From NCBI RefSeq assembly GCF_003319095.1, contig NZ_QOHI01000001.1:496001-560000 (forward strand): DNA of 64,000 nucleotides, in the 5' to 3' direction. A program made the position numbers and the translations under genes. The DNA comes from Blastococcus sp. TBT05-19. Lineage in GTDB: Bacteria > Actinomycetota > Actinomycetes > Mycobacteriales > Geodermatophilaceae. Shown here piece after piece: positions 45,297 through 52,950 of this stretch (its first letter is position 1; each line of letters starts with the position of its first letter). The notes beneath the pieces are model-generated. The model worked only from the letters and a program-made list of their open reading frames with translations, did no database searches and was not told the DNA's origin.

Positions 45297-46531
45297 CCGC
45301 GCGGGTGCGGGAGACGGCGGTCCCCGGCCGCCTGCTGGTCTGCATGCTGCTGCTGGTCCTCACGACCGTGGGCTGGCGGCGCGGCACCTACTTCACCGGC
45401 TCGGTGGACCCGGTCGTCGCGGCCAAGGGCCTGCTCAGCGTGGCGGCGCTCGTCCTGGCCTACTTCGGTACCCGGCGCGTCGCCCTCCGCCTGGGGACGG
45501 GCACGCTCTGGGCGCTGGGACTGCTGCTCGCCGCCTCGGTGCTCGGGGCGTTGACCCACGGACCGCTGGTCGCCGGCGGGGTCATCGCGGTGCGCGTGAC
45601 CATCGTCGCGCTCACCGTCGTGCTGCTCCTGCGCTGCTACACCGGCACCCAGTTCTTCGCCGCCCTGGCGTGGTCCTCCGCGGGGATCGGCGGGGTGGCG
45701 GCGGTCAGCGGCCTGCCGAGCCTCTCCTCGGGCCGGCTGGCCGGGGGTTTTCCGCAGCTGGCCCCCAACGAGCTCGCGCTGCTCGCCTGCCTCGTGGTGC
45801 TGTACGCCGCGTGGCGGATCGCGCTGGGGGCCAGTGGCGTCCCCATGGCGGGGATCGCCGTGGTGGCGCTCGGCGTCCTGTGGTTCACCGGCTCGCGGAC
45901 GGCGCTGCTCATGCTCGTGCCCGCCCTGGTGATCATGGCGCTGCACGTGCGGCGTGCCCGCGTCGGCCTGGTCGTCAGCGGACTGCTGCTGGCAGCTGCC
46001 GCCACCGTCGCGGCGCTCAGCACCGATGCGCTGACCGCCTTCCTCGAGCGCGACGGCGACGGCACCAGCACGGTGGAGTCGCGGTTCATCGCCTGGGACG
46101 CCGCGACCACGTGGGCCGACGACAACTGGCAGCTCTTCTTCGGTGGCGGCATGTCGGTCAAGATCATCCCGGTCAAGGGTCAGTACTGGGACGAGCAGCC
46201 GCTGGACAGCAGCTGGGTCTCCCTGCTCGTGCAGGTCGGACTGGTGGGTCTCCTCGTGGCCTCGGCCTGGGCCCTGTGGACCGTGCGCGGAGCGCTCCGG
46301 GCCCCACGGGAGTCCCGGGCGCTGTTCCTCGGAGCACTGGTCTTCCTGCTCGGCCGCAGCGTGCTCGAGAGCGGGTTGTTCGACGCGACCCCCGACTTCC
46401 TCGCCTTCCTGGCCATCTCGCTGCTGGCCGAGGGTGGCTCCCGTCGCCGCCTCGCCGAGCAGCCCCCGGAGAGCGGTGCCGGGCCGGCGTTGCCCGCCCG
46501 CCGACCGCGGCCTGCTGCGCTCACCGGCTGA
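45293..46531 (+). CDS. O-antigen ligase/polymerase-like membrane protein (Wzy candidate)
   Basis: 412 residues, about 11 hydrophobic segments and one long extracytoplasmic loop (about 245-305) containing ESRFIAWDAATTWADDNWQLFFGGG. That Arg-rich loop motif is characteristic of Wzy/WaaL-type O-antigen polymerases. It probably joins repeat units outside the membrane. Its start overlaps the flippase stop. The C-terminal about 35 residues are Arg/Pro-rich and cytoplasmic. It is the last clear gene of the forward operon. Confidence 0.84.
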   Translation: MTARVRETAVPGRLLVCMLLLVLTTVGWRRGTYFTGSVDPVVAAKGLLSVAALVLAYFGTRRVALRLGTGTLWALGLLLAASVLGALTHGPLVAGGVIAVRVTIVALTVVLLLRCYTGTQFFAALAWSSAGIGGVAAVSGLPSLSSGRLAGGFPQLAPNELALLACLVVLYAAWRIALGASGVPMAGIAVVALGVLWFTGSRTALLMLVPALVIMALHVRRARVGLVVSGLLLAAAATVAALSTDALTAFLERDGDGTSTVESRFIAWDAATTWADDNWQLFFGGGMSVKIIPVKGQYWDEQPLDSSWVSLLVQVGLVGLLVASAWALWTVRGALRAPRESRALFLGALVFLLGRSVLESGLFDATPDFLAFLAISLLAEGGSRRRLAEQPPESGAGPALPARRPRPAALTG

Positions 46532-46806
46532 CCCTTCCTCGGAGCGCGCCCCGAGGAGACACCGCGCGAGCAACCCCCTGAGCACGGTCGCGCGTCCGTC
46601 CTCGATCGGATGACAGGGCGGTGCGCTCCGCGCACCCCTGGTCAGCGACCCAGCAGCATGGTGGCGACGGCACGGCTGACGGCAGGGTGGACACCGTGGA
46701 CATGGCCCGGCACCAGGGCGAGGGGGAGCAGCCGAACCGTCGAGGGGTGGGGGCCCGACTACCTCGTGCGCCCTCCCTCGCGACGCACGGCCTGGTCAGT
46801 GGAGTC
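46532..46806. other. 275-bp spacer after the polymerase gene
   Basis: The stretch contains no strong gene signal. An open frame runs through it into the small gene at 46807 but lacks a ribosome-binding site and has unlikely composition. I see no hairpin strong enough to call a terminator here. Confidence 0.4.
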
Positions 46807-46950
46807 GTGAACCTCCCGTGGCTGCTGTCGCTCGGATGGACGGGCTTCGTCATCGGATGGGCGGTCACGCTGACCGCGGTGCTCCTGATCAGGACCTTCT
46901 TCGTTGGACGCTGGCGTCGCGACGGCGAGGCGGCGGACGCACAGCCCTGA
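46807..46950 (+). CDS. Small single-span membrane protein (candidate)
   Basis: Reading from GTG 46807 gives 47 residues: a short VNLPWLLSLGWTGF segment, a hydrophobic helix of about 22 residues ending LLIRTFFVG, and a charged RWRRDGEAADAQP tail. TGGAG lies four bases upstream of the GTG. Longer in-frame starts (46621) add an unconvincing Arg/Gly-rich leader. No family is recognised. Its position, just before the bidirectional terminator that ends the polysaccharide operon, is compatible with an accessory export component, but it could be spurious. Confidence 0.4.
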   Translation: MNLPWLLSLGWTGFVIGWAVTLTAVLLIRTFFVGRWRRDGEAADAQP

Positions 46951-47052
46951 AGCCACCCTGGCGACTGCCCCGCGGGATCGCGACCGCCACCTGACCCGCC
47001 GTCGACAGGGCGTCGTCACAGGGACCAGGTCCGGCCGACGGCCCCGGGAACG

Positions 47053-47094
47053 CCGACGGGCCGGCCGGGACCGCGGTCCCGGCCGGCCCGTCGG
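47053..47094. terminator. 42-nt perfect palindrome, bidirectional terminator
   Basis: 20-bp perfect arms around GC, beginning CCGACGGGCCGG. It lies between the forward polysaccharide operon and the convergent Wzz-type gene, whose stop is 19 bases away. Confidence 0.85.
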
Positions 47095-47112
47095 TGCGTG
47101 CCGTGCGTCGGC

Positions 47113-48318
47113 TCAGCCGCGCCGGGCGCCGTTCATCGCGACCGGCTTGCCGGTCGTCGCGACCGGGGTCGGCCTCGGCGGCGTCGGCAGGACCGGCTGC
47201 GCGACGTCCGCGTCGTCGTGCGGGGAACGGCGGCCCCGACCCCGCGGCACCAGGGCGATGGCGAGCGGGGTGATCCCCGCCGAGCCCAGGATGGTGCGCA
47301 TCTCGCGGAGCTCCCGGTCGTCGACCCGGCCGCTCGTCACGACCAGGACGACGCCGTCGTGGCGCTCGGCCACCTGCTTCCAGGAGCGCAGCGGCATCAG
47401 CGGGTCGGCGAGGTCCAGACGGATCCGCGGACCGTCGTTCCCGACCGCGCCGGTGAGGGACTCGGTCACGGCGGCCGTCAGGCCGCGGCCGCCGAGCACC
47501 TCGGTGACCTGCTCGGCGAAGGCGCGGGACGCCTGCTCGTCCGCGGGCGCAGGGGAGAGGACCGCGATCCGCACCGGCTGCTTCTCGGCGTGCAGCTCGA
47601 GCCGCCGGGCGAGCGTGCCGGCCGCCTGCCCGGTCAGGGCGCTGCGGCGGCGGCGACCGGAGGGCTGCACGAGGACCTCGGTGTCCCCGGCGTCCTCGCC
47701 CCAGGCGCGGCGGACGTCGTCCTCGGTGTGCAGCGTCGAGTCCACCCGGCTCCTGACGACCGCGGCCGCCAGGCCGGCGAAGAGCCCGGCGACGACGCCG
47801 AGCACCAGCAGGTAGAGCAGCACGGGGGACGACGGCGAGGTCGGGGCCACGGCGGGATCGACGACGCTGAGGCGCACCGGCTGGTCACCCGACGACGGGG
47901 TCTCCAGGGTCTCGACGACGTCGGTGAAGAGGTCGGCCACCTCGTTCGCGATGGCGGCCGCCTCGACCGCGTCCGGACCGCTGACGGTGACGTGCAGCTG
48001 CGTGGTGTCCGCCGGGTTGGTCGCCGACACCCGGGTCCGGAGCTCGGCCAGCGGCACGTCGAGCCCGAGCTCCTCCCGGACCGGGGCGAGCACGGCCTCG
48101 CTGGTCACGATGTCGGGGTAGCTCTTCACCCGCTGCTGCACGAACGAGGCGCTGTTGGGGATCGAGGGCGAGACCGAGACGAAGACGGTGGCGCTCGCCG
48201 AGTAGGTCGCGGGTGTCACGGCGAACACGAGGAGCCCCGCGAGCGCGCCGGTCAGCGTCGCGCCGACCCAGATGACCCAGTGTCGCCGCACCGCGGCGAC
48301 GTAGTCGCTCAGTTCCAT
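47113..48318 (-). CDS. Wzz/Lyz-type chain-length protein with degenerate BY-kinase domain
   Basis: 401 residues. The N-terminal Wzz domain begins MELSDYVAAVRRHWVIW, with a first membrane helix at about 15-35, a periplasmic segment, a Pro-rich PTSPSSPVLLYLL motif and a second helix (about 165-185). The C-terminal half (about 245-365) has the fold pattern of a tyrosine autokinase. However, where the Walker A GKST would stand the sequence reads RIAVLSPAPADEQASRAF, and there is no Tyr cluster at the end. It probably controls chain length or export as a pseudokinase. The gene is divergent from the cytidylyltransferase gene across a 342-bp region carrying BldD boxes. Confidence 0.87.
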   Translation of the reverse strand: MELSDYVAAVRRHWVIWVGATLTGALAGLLVFAVTPATYSASATVFVSVSPSIPNSASFVQQRVKSYPDIVTSEAVLAPVREELGLDVPLAELRTRVSATNPADTTQLHVTVSGPDAVEAAAIANEVADLFTDVVETLETPSSGDQPVRLSVVDPAVAPTSPSSPVLLYLLVLGVVAGLFAGLAAAVVRSRVDSTLHTEDDVRRAWGEDAGDTEVLVQPSGRRRRSALTGQAAGTLARRLELHAEKQPVRIAVLSPAPADEQASRAFAEQVTEVLGGRGLTAAVTESLTGAVGNDGPRIRLDLADPLMPLRSWKQVAERHDGVVLVVTSGRVDDRELREMRTILGSAGITPLAIALVPRGRGRRSPHDDADVAQPVLPTPPRPTPVATTGKPVAMNGARRG

Positions 48319-48516
48319 GTCGTCCCTTGCCTGCCCGCGCGACCGAGCGAGGCCCGGAAGGGCGCCCTCGGGTCGCGTCCCCCAGTCGGAATTCCGACGA
48401 TATCCGCAGGTCAGCGCGCCGAGGCCGGTGCGGAGGGGCGCCTCACCCCTGCGAGGGGGGCGCTCCCGGCCGTGCCGGCGGCCCCGGCCCCCGAAGGGGT
48501 GAAGTATCCCGCGACG

Positions 48517-48531
48517 GTCACCAAGCGTGAC
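48517..48531 (+). promoter_or_regulatory. BldD-like box, one mismatch
   Basis: GTCACCAAGCGTGAC is the core of a longer inverted repeat, ACGGTCAC-caagc-GTGACCGT (48514-48534), and differs from the BldD consensus at one defined position. Confidence 0.5.
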
Positions 48532-48591
48532 CGTTCTCGATTAACTTTCCGGGCGTCGCCGCTGCGGAGCGCCATGGATGCCGTTCCTCGC

Positions 48592-48606
48592 GTGACCCAG
48601 CGTGAT
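48592..48606 (+). promoter_or_regulatory. Perfect BldD-consensus box
   Basis: GTGACCCAGCGTGAT matches all defined positions of nTnACnCWGnGTnAn and lies 55 bases upstream of the cytidylyltransferase ATG. Confidence 0.55.
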
Positions 48607-48660
48607 CAGGCGAGCGCTCCCGACCGGGGAGTGCGGACCACGGGAGGATCGGGGGATCCC

Positions 48661-49119
48661 ATGACGGTCATCGGCTACGCGCCCGGTGCCTACGACCTGT
48701 TCCACGTCGGGCACCTGAACATCCTCAAGCACGCCGCCGAGCACTGCGACCGGCTGATCGCCGGCGTGGTCTCCGACGAGATGCTGCTGCTGACCAAGGG
48801 CCGCGCGCCGGTGATCCCGCTCGCCGAGCGCATGGAGATCGTGAGCAACCTGCGCTTCGTCGACGCCGTGCACGCGGAGGTCGTCCCGGACAAGGTCGAC
48901 ACCTGGCGCGAGGTCCGCTTCGACGTGATCTTCAAGGGCGACGACTGGCGGGGCACCGCCAAGGGCGAGAAGCTCGAGCGCGACTTCGCCGAGGTGGGCG
49001 TCCGGGTGCACTACTTCCCGTACACGATGCACACCTCGAGCACGATCCTGCGCAAGGCGCTGGCGGCCATCGACGCCGAGGCGCCCGTGGGCCGCGGCGC
49101 CCGCGTCCTGACCTCCTGA
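48661..49119 (+). CDS. Adenylyl/cytidylyltransferase family protein (TagD-like)
   Basis: Small nucleotidyltransferase of 152 residues, CTP:glycerol-3-phosphate cytidylyltransferase type. The HxGH motif is YDLFHVGHLNILKHA (about residues 11-25). The KGDDW (about residue 98) and HTSSTILRK (about 122, equivalent to RTxGISTT) blocks complete the fold. It would make a CDP-polyol, which the CDP-alcohol phosphotransferase at 41253 could use to add a phospho-polyol to the polysaccharide. That link is inference from co-location. ATG 48661 has GATCGGGGG upstream, and two BldD-like boxes precede it. CTP versus ATP and the exact alcohol are unproven. Confidence 0.88.
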   Translation: MTVIGYAPGAYDLFHVGHLNILKHAAEHCDRLIAGVVSDEMLLLTKGRAPVIPLAERMEIVSNLRFVDAVHAEVVPDKVDTWREVRFDVIFKGDDWRGTAKGEKLERDFAEVGVRVHYFPYTMHTSSTILRKALAAIDAEAPVGRGARVLTS

Positions 49120-49254
49120 TCACCGGCCCCGCTGCAGGGGCCCGCGGCGAGCGAGCGAGTCGTGGGGGGCAGCGGGGTCCTTATGCTGGGAGACCGGCCC
49201 CTGCCGCACTCGGCGGCACGTGCGAGGCCGGTCGAACCTCAGGAGTAGAGAAGC

Positions 49255-52200
49255 GTGACCCTGCGCGGCGTGCTCGACGTCGTCCTCACCGACCCCGCGA
49301 TGGCCCGCGTGGTCGCCGCGGCGGGCAACACCGAGCTCGCGGTCACCGCGCCGCCGGCCGTGCAGCCGCTGGTCGCCGCGGCGCTGGCCGCGGCGGGCGG
49401 CGGCGAGGGCGTGCCGGTCCTGCTGGTCACCGCGGGCGAGCGGGACGCCGACGCGGCCGCCGACCTGCTGCGCTGCTTCCTCCCGCAGCGGCGGATCGAG
49501 ACCTTCCCCGCGTGGGAGACGCTGCCGCACGAGCGGCTCAGCCCCCGTGCCGACACCGTCGGACGCCGGCTGGCCGTGCTGCGCGACCTGACCCACCCGG
49601 GTGCCAACGGCACGATCGACGTCCTGGTCGCCCCCGTCCGCAGCGTGCTGCAGCCGCTGGCGCCCGGTCTGGGTGACCTGGTGCCCGTCGAGCTCAGGTC
49701 CGGCGACTCCGCCGACCTCGACGACATCGCCCGCGCCCTCTCCGACGCCGCCTACACCCGCGTCGAGCTGGTCGAGAAGCGCGGCGAGTTCGCCGTCCGC
49801 GGCGGACTGCTCGACGTCTTCCCGCCCACCGAGCCCCATCCGGTGCGGGTGGAGTTCTGGGGCGACGAGGTCGACGAGCTGCGCTACTTCTCCGCCGCCG
49901 ACCAGCGCTCGCTGGACGACCGGCCGGAGCGGCTGTGGGCCCCGCCGTGCCGCGAGCTGCTGCTCACCGAGGAGGTGCGCGCCCGCGCGGCGACCCTGGC
50001 GGTCGAGCACCCCGGCCTGATCGAGGTCCTGGGCAAGCTGGCCGAGGGCATCGCCGTGGAGGGCATGGAGTCGCTGACCCCGGCCCTCATCGGCGGCGCG
50101 GCGATGCAGCTGCTCACCGACCTCGTGCCCGCCGGCACGCACGTGCTGGTCGCCGACCCCGAGCGGGTGCGCAGCCGGGCCGCGGACCTGGTCCGCACCG
50201 CCGAGGAGTTCCTCGCCGCGTCCTGGGCGATGGCCGCGGAGGCGGGGGAGGCCCCGCTGGACCTGGGGGCGTCGTCGTTCCGCGACCTCGCCGACGTCGA
50301 GACCGCGGCCCGCTCCCGCGGCCTGCCGTGGTGGACCACCGGCGCCTTCACGCTCCAGGCCGAGGACGACGAGCGCCAGGTCACCCTCGACGCCGCCCCC
50401 GTCGAGCGGTTCCACGGCGACCAGGTGGCCGCCGTGCGGAAGATGCGTGACTGGCACCGCCAGGGGTGGCGGGTCGTCGTCACCTTCGCCGGCCCCGGTC
50501 CGGCCCAGCGCGCCGCGGACCAGTTCATGGAGGCCGAGCTCGGCGCCCGCCTGGTGCCGGACATCGCCCGGGCGCCGGACAAGGCCCTGACCCACGTCAC
50601 CCAGGGCAACCTGGAGGCGGGCTTCGCCTTCCCGGGCATCGGCCTCGCGCTGCTCACCGAGCAGGACCTCACCGGCCAGCGCGGCACCTCGATGCGCGAC
50701 GCCACGAAGATGCCCGCCCGCCGGCGCAACGCCGTCGACCTGGTGCAGCTGCAGCCGGGCGACCTCGTCGTCCACGAGCAGCACGGCATCGGCCGGTACA
50801 TCGAGATGGTCAGCCGCACCGTCAACGGCGGCCAGCGCGACTACCTGATCGTCGAGTACGCGGCGTCGCGCCGGAACCAGCCGCCGGACCGGCTGTTCGT
50901 CCCCACCGACTCCCTCGACCAGCTCACCCGCTACGTGGGCGGTGAGGCACCGGCGCTGTCCAAGCTCGGCGGCGCCGACTGGAAGAACACCAAGGCCAAG
51001 GCCCGCAAGGCGGTCAAGCAGATCGCCGGTGAGCTGATCCGGCTCTACTCGGCGCGCATGGCCAGCAAGGGCCACGCGTTCGGGCCGGACACGGTCTGGC
51101 AGCGCGAGCTCGAGGACGCGTTCCCCTTCCAGGAGACCCCCGACCAGCTGGCCGCGATCGACGAGGTCAAGGCGGACATGCAGAACCCGGTGCCGATGGA
51201 CCGGATCATCTGCGGCGACGTCGGCTACGGGAAGACCGAGATCGCGATCCGCGCGGCGTTCAAGGCGGTGCAGGACGGCAAGCAGGTCGCCGTCCTGGTG
51301 CCGACGACGCTGCTGGCCAACCAGCACTTCAAGACCTTCTCCGAGCGGGTCGCCCAGTTCCCGGTGACGGTGAAGGTGCTCTCCCGGTTCCAGTCGGACA
51401 AGGAGACGACCGAGATCCTGCGCCAGCTCGCCGCCGGGGAGGTCGACATCCTGGTCGGCACCCACCGGCTGCTGCAGCCGACGACCCGCTGGAAGGACCT
51501 CGGCCTGGTCATCGTCGACGAGGAGCAGCGCTTCGGCGTCGAGCACAAGGAGTACCTCAAGACGATGCGGACGGCGGTCGACGTCCTGTCGATGTCGGCC
51601 ACGCCGATCCCGCGCACGCTCGAGATGTCGCTGACCGGCATCCGCGAGATGTCGACGATCCTCACCCCGCCCGAGGAGCGGCACCCGGTGCTGACCTACG
51701 TGGGCGCCTGGGCGGACAAGCAGATGGCCGCCGCGGTCCGCCGGGAGCTGCTCCGCGACGGTCAGGTCTTCGTGATCCACAACCGGGTTCAGTCCATCGA
51801 CAAGGCCGCGGCCAAGATCCGGCACCTGGTCCCCGAGGCGCGGGTCGTCGTCGGGCACGGCCAGATGAGCGAGGCGGAGCTCGAGCGGGTGATGGTCGGC
51901 TTCTGGGAGAAGGAGTACGACGTCCTGGTCGCGACCACGATCGTCGAGTCCGGCCTGGACATCCCGAACGCCAACACCCTGATCGTCGACCGGGCCGACA
52001 CCTTCGGTCTCTCCCAGCTGCACCAGATCCGCGGGCGCGTCGGCCGTGGGCGGGAGCGGGCCTACGCCTACTTCACCTACGACCCGACGCGCACGCTCAC
52101 CGAGACCTCGGTGGACCGGCTGACCACGATCGCCAACAACACCGACCTCGGCGCCGGCATGGCCGTGGCGATGAAGGACCTGGAGATCCGGGGGTCGGGC

Positions 52201-52794
52201 AACCTGCTGGGCGGCGAGCAGTCCGGGCACATCGCCGGCGTCGGCTTCGACCTCTACGTGCGGCTGGTCGGCGAGGCCGTCGCCGACTACCGCGCCCAGG
52301 TCACCGGCGAGGACGCCCCCGCCGAGCCGGTCGAGGTGCGGGTCGACCTGCCGGTGGACGCGCACCTGCCGCACGACTACGTGCCCGGCGAGCGGCTGCG
52401 CATGGAGGCCTACCGCAAGGTCGCCGCCATCTCCGACGACGACCAGGCCCAGGCGGTGCTCGACGAGCTGACCGACCGGTACGGCGCGCCCCCGGCGCCG
52501 GTGCTCAACCTGCTCGCCGTCGCCCGGTTCCGGGTGGCGATGCGGGCGCTCGGCATCACCGAGGTGTCGCTGCAGGGGCGCACCATCCGGGTGGGTCCGG
52601 TCGACCTGCCGGAGTCCAAGCAGATGCGGCTGGCCCGGCTGGCCGACGGCGCCTCGTACAAGGCCGCGGTGGAGACGATCGTGCTGAAGATGCCGGTCGG
52701 CCCCGACCGCCGGACCCCGCTGCGCGACGTCGCCCTGCTGGAGAACCTGCACTCGGTGCTGAAGGCGGTCCTCGACCAGCCCGTCGCCGCCTGA
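49255..52794 (+). CDS. mfd: Transcription-repair coupling factor
   Basis: 1,179-residue DNA translocase that removes stalled RNA polymerase and recruits UvrA to lesions. The N-terminal UvrB-like region is at about 1-350. The RNA-polymerase-interacting domain is near 501 (GDLVVHEQHGIGRYIEM). Walker A GDVGYGKTEIAIR is near residue 655 and the DEEQ box VIVDEEQRFGVEH near 754. The GLDIPNAN and QLHQIRGRVGRGRERAYAYF motifs of motor domain 2 are near 900-930, and the C-terminal D7 domain follows. The GTG start has CAGGAG nine bases upstream and a TATGCT -10-like box at about 49184. It marks the return to the conserved backbone. Confidence 0.97.
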   Translation: MTLRGVLDVVLTDPAMARVVAAAGNTELAVTAPPAVQPLVAAALAAAGGGEGVPVLLVTAGERDADAAADLLRCFLPQRRIETFPAWETLPHERLSPRADTVGRRLAVLRDLTHPGANGTIDVLVAPVRSVLQPLAPGLGDLVPVELRSGDSADLDDIARALSDAAYTRVELVEKRGEFAVRGGLLDVFPPTEPHPVRVEFWGDEVDELRYFSAADQRSLDDRPERLWAPPCRELLLTEEVRARAATLAVEHPGLIEVLGKLAEGIAVEGMESLTPALIGGAAMQLLTDLVPAGTHVLVADPERVRSRAADLVRTAEEFLAASWAMAAEAGEAPLDLGASSFRDLADVETAARSRGLPWWTTGAFTLQAEDDERQVTLDAAPVERFHGDQVAAVRKMRDWHRQGWRVVVTFAGPGPAQRAADQFMEAELGARLVPDIARAPDKALTHVTQGNLEAGFAFPGIGLALLTEQDLTGQRGTSMRDATKMPARRRNAVDLVQLQPGDLVVHEQHGIGRYIEMVSRTVNGGQRDYLIVEYAASRRNQPPDRLFVPTDSLDQLTRYVGGEAPALSKLGGADWKNTKAKARKAVKQIAGELIRLYSARMASKGHAFGPDTVWQRELEDAFPFQETPDQLAAIDEVKADMQNPVPMDRIICGDVGYGKTEIAIRAAFKAVQDGKQVAVLVPTTLLANQHFKTFSERVAQFPVTVKVLSRFQSDKETTEILRQLAAGEVDILVGTHRLLQPTTRWKDLGLVIVDEEQRFGVEHKEYLKTMRTAVDVLSMSATPIPRTLEMSLTGIREMSTILTPPEERHPVLTYVGAWADKQMAAAVRRELLRDGQVFVIHNRVQSIDKAAAKIRHLVPEARVVVGHGQMSEAELERVMVGFWEKEYDVLVATTIVESGLDIPNANTLIVDRADTFGLSQLHQIRGRVGRGRERAYAYFTYDPTRTLTETSVDRLTTIANNTDLGAGMAVAMKDLEIRGSGNLLGGEQSGHIAGVGFDLYVRLVGEAVADYRAQVTGEDAPAEPVEVRVDLPVDAHLPHDYVPGERLRMEAYRKVAAISDDDQAQAVLDELTDRYGAPPAPVLNLLAVARFRVAMRALGITEVSLQGRTIRVGPVDLPESKQMRLARLADGASYKAAVETIVLKMPVGPDRRTPLRDVALLENLHSVLKAVLDQPVAA

Positions 52795-52802
52795 CCGCCG
52801 CG

Positions 52803-52841
52803 GGAGCATCGCAGCGAGCGCCAGCGAGCGAGGAGCGGACC
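52803..52841 (+). repeat. 40-nt dispersed repeat, diverged copy C
   Basis: About 34 of 39 positions match copies A (14581-14620, reverse) and B (57259-57298). It lies between mfd and the next terminator. Confidence 0.6.
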
Positions 52842-52880
52842 GTGGCGCGGAAGGCGGCCGGGTGCCATCGCCGCCTGACG

Positions 52881-52912
52881 CCCAGGGCCGACATGGCCAT
52901 TTCGGCCCTGGG
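52881..52912 (+). terminator. Hairpin terminator after mfd
   Basis: CCCAGGGCCGA pairs with TCGGCCCTGGG across a 10-nt loop, 39 bases before the lipoprotein start. Confidence 0.65.
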
Positions 52913-52950
52913 TGCGTCGTGGGTCACAGGGGGTGTGGGAGTCTCCCGGC

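Larger units (their letters stand above)
48319..48660. promoter_or_regulatory. Divergent regulatory region between wzz-like and cytidylyltransferase genes
   Basis: This 342-bp region holds no gene. It contains two BldD-like boxes, 48517-48531 (one mismatch) and 48592-48606 (perfect), flanking an AT-rich patch TTCTCGATTAACTTTCC that may be a promoter. A Wzz start lies at one side and a GGGGG ribosome-binding site for the gene at 48661 at the other. Confidence 0.5.

Noticed and set aside
49120-52809. 1,229-codon minus-strand frame over mfd
   Set aside because: Same composition artefact; the plus-strand frame encodes an intact Mfd with all motor motifs.
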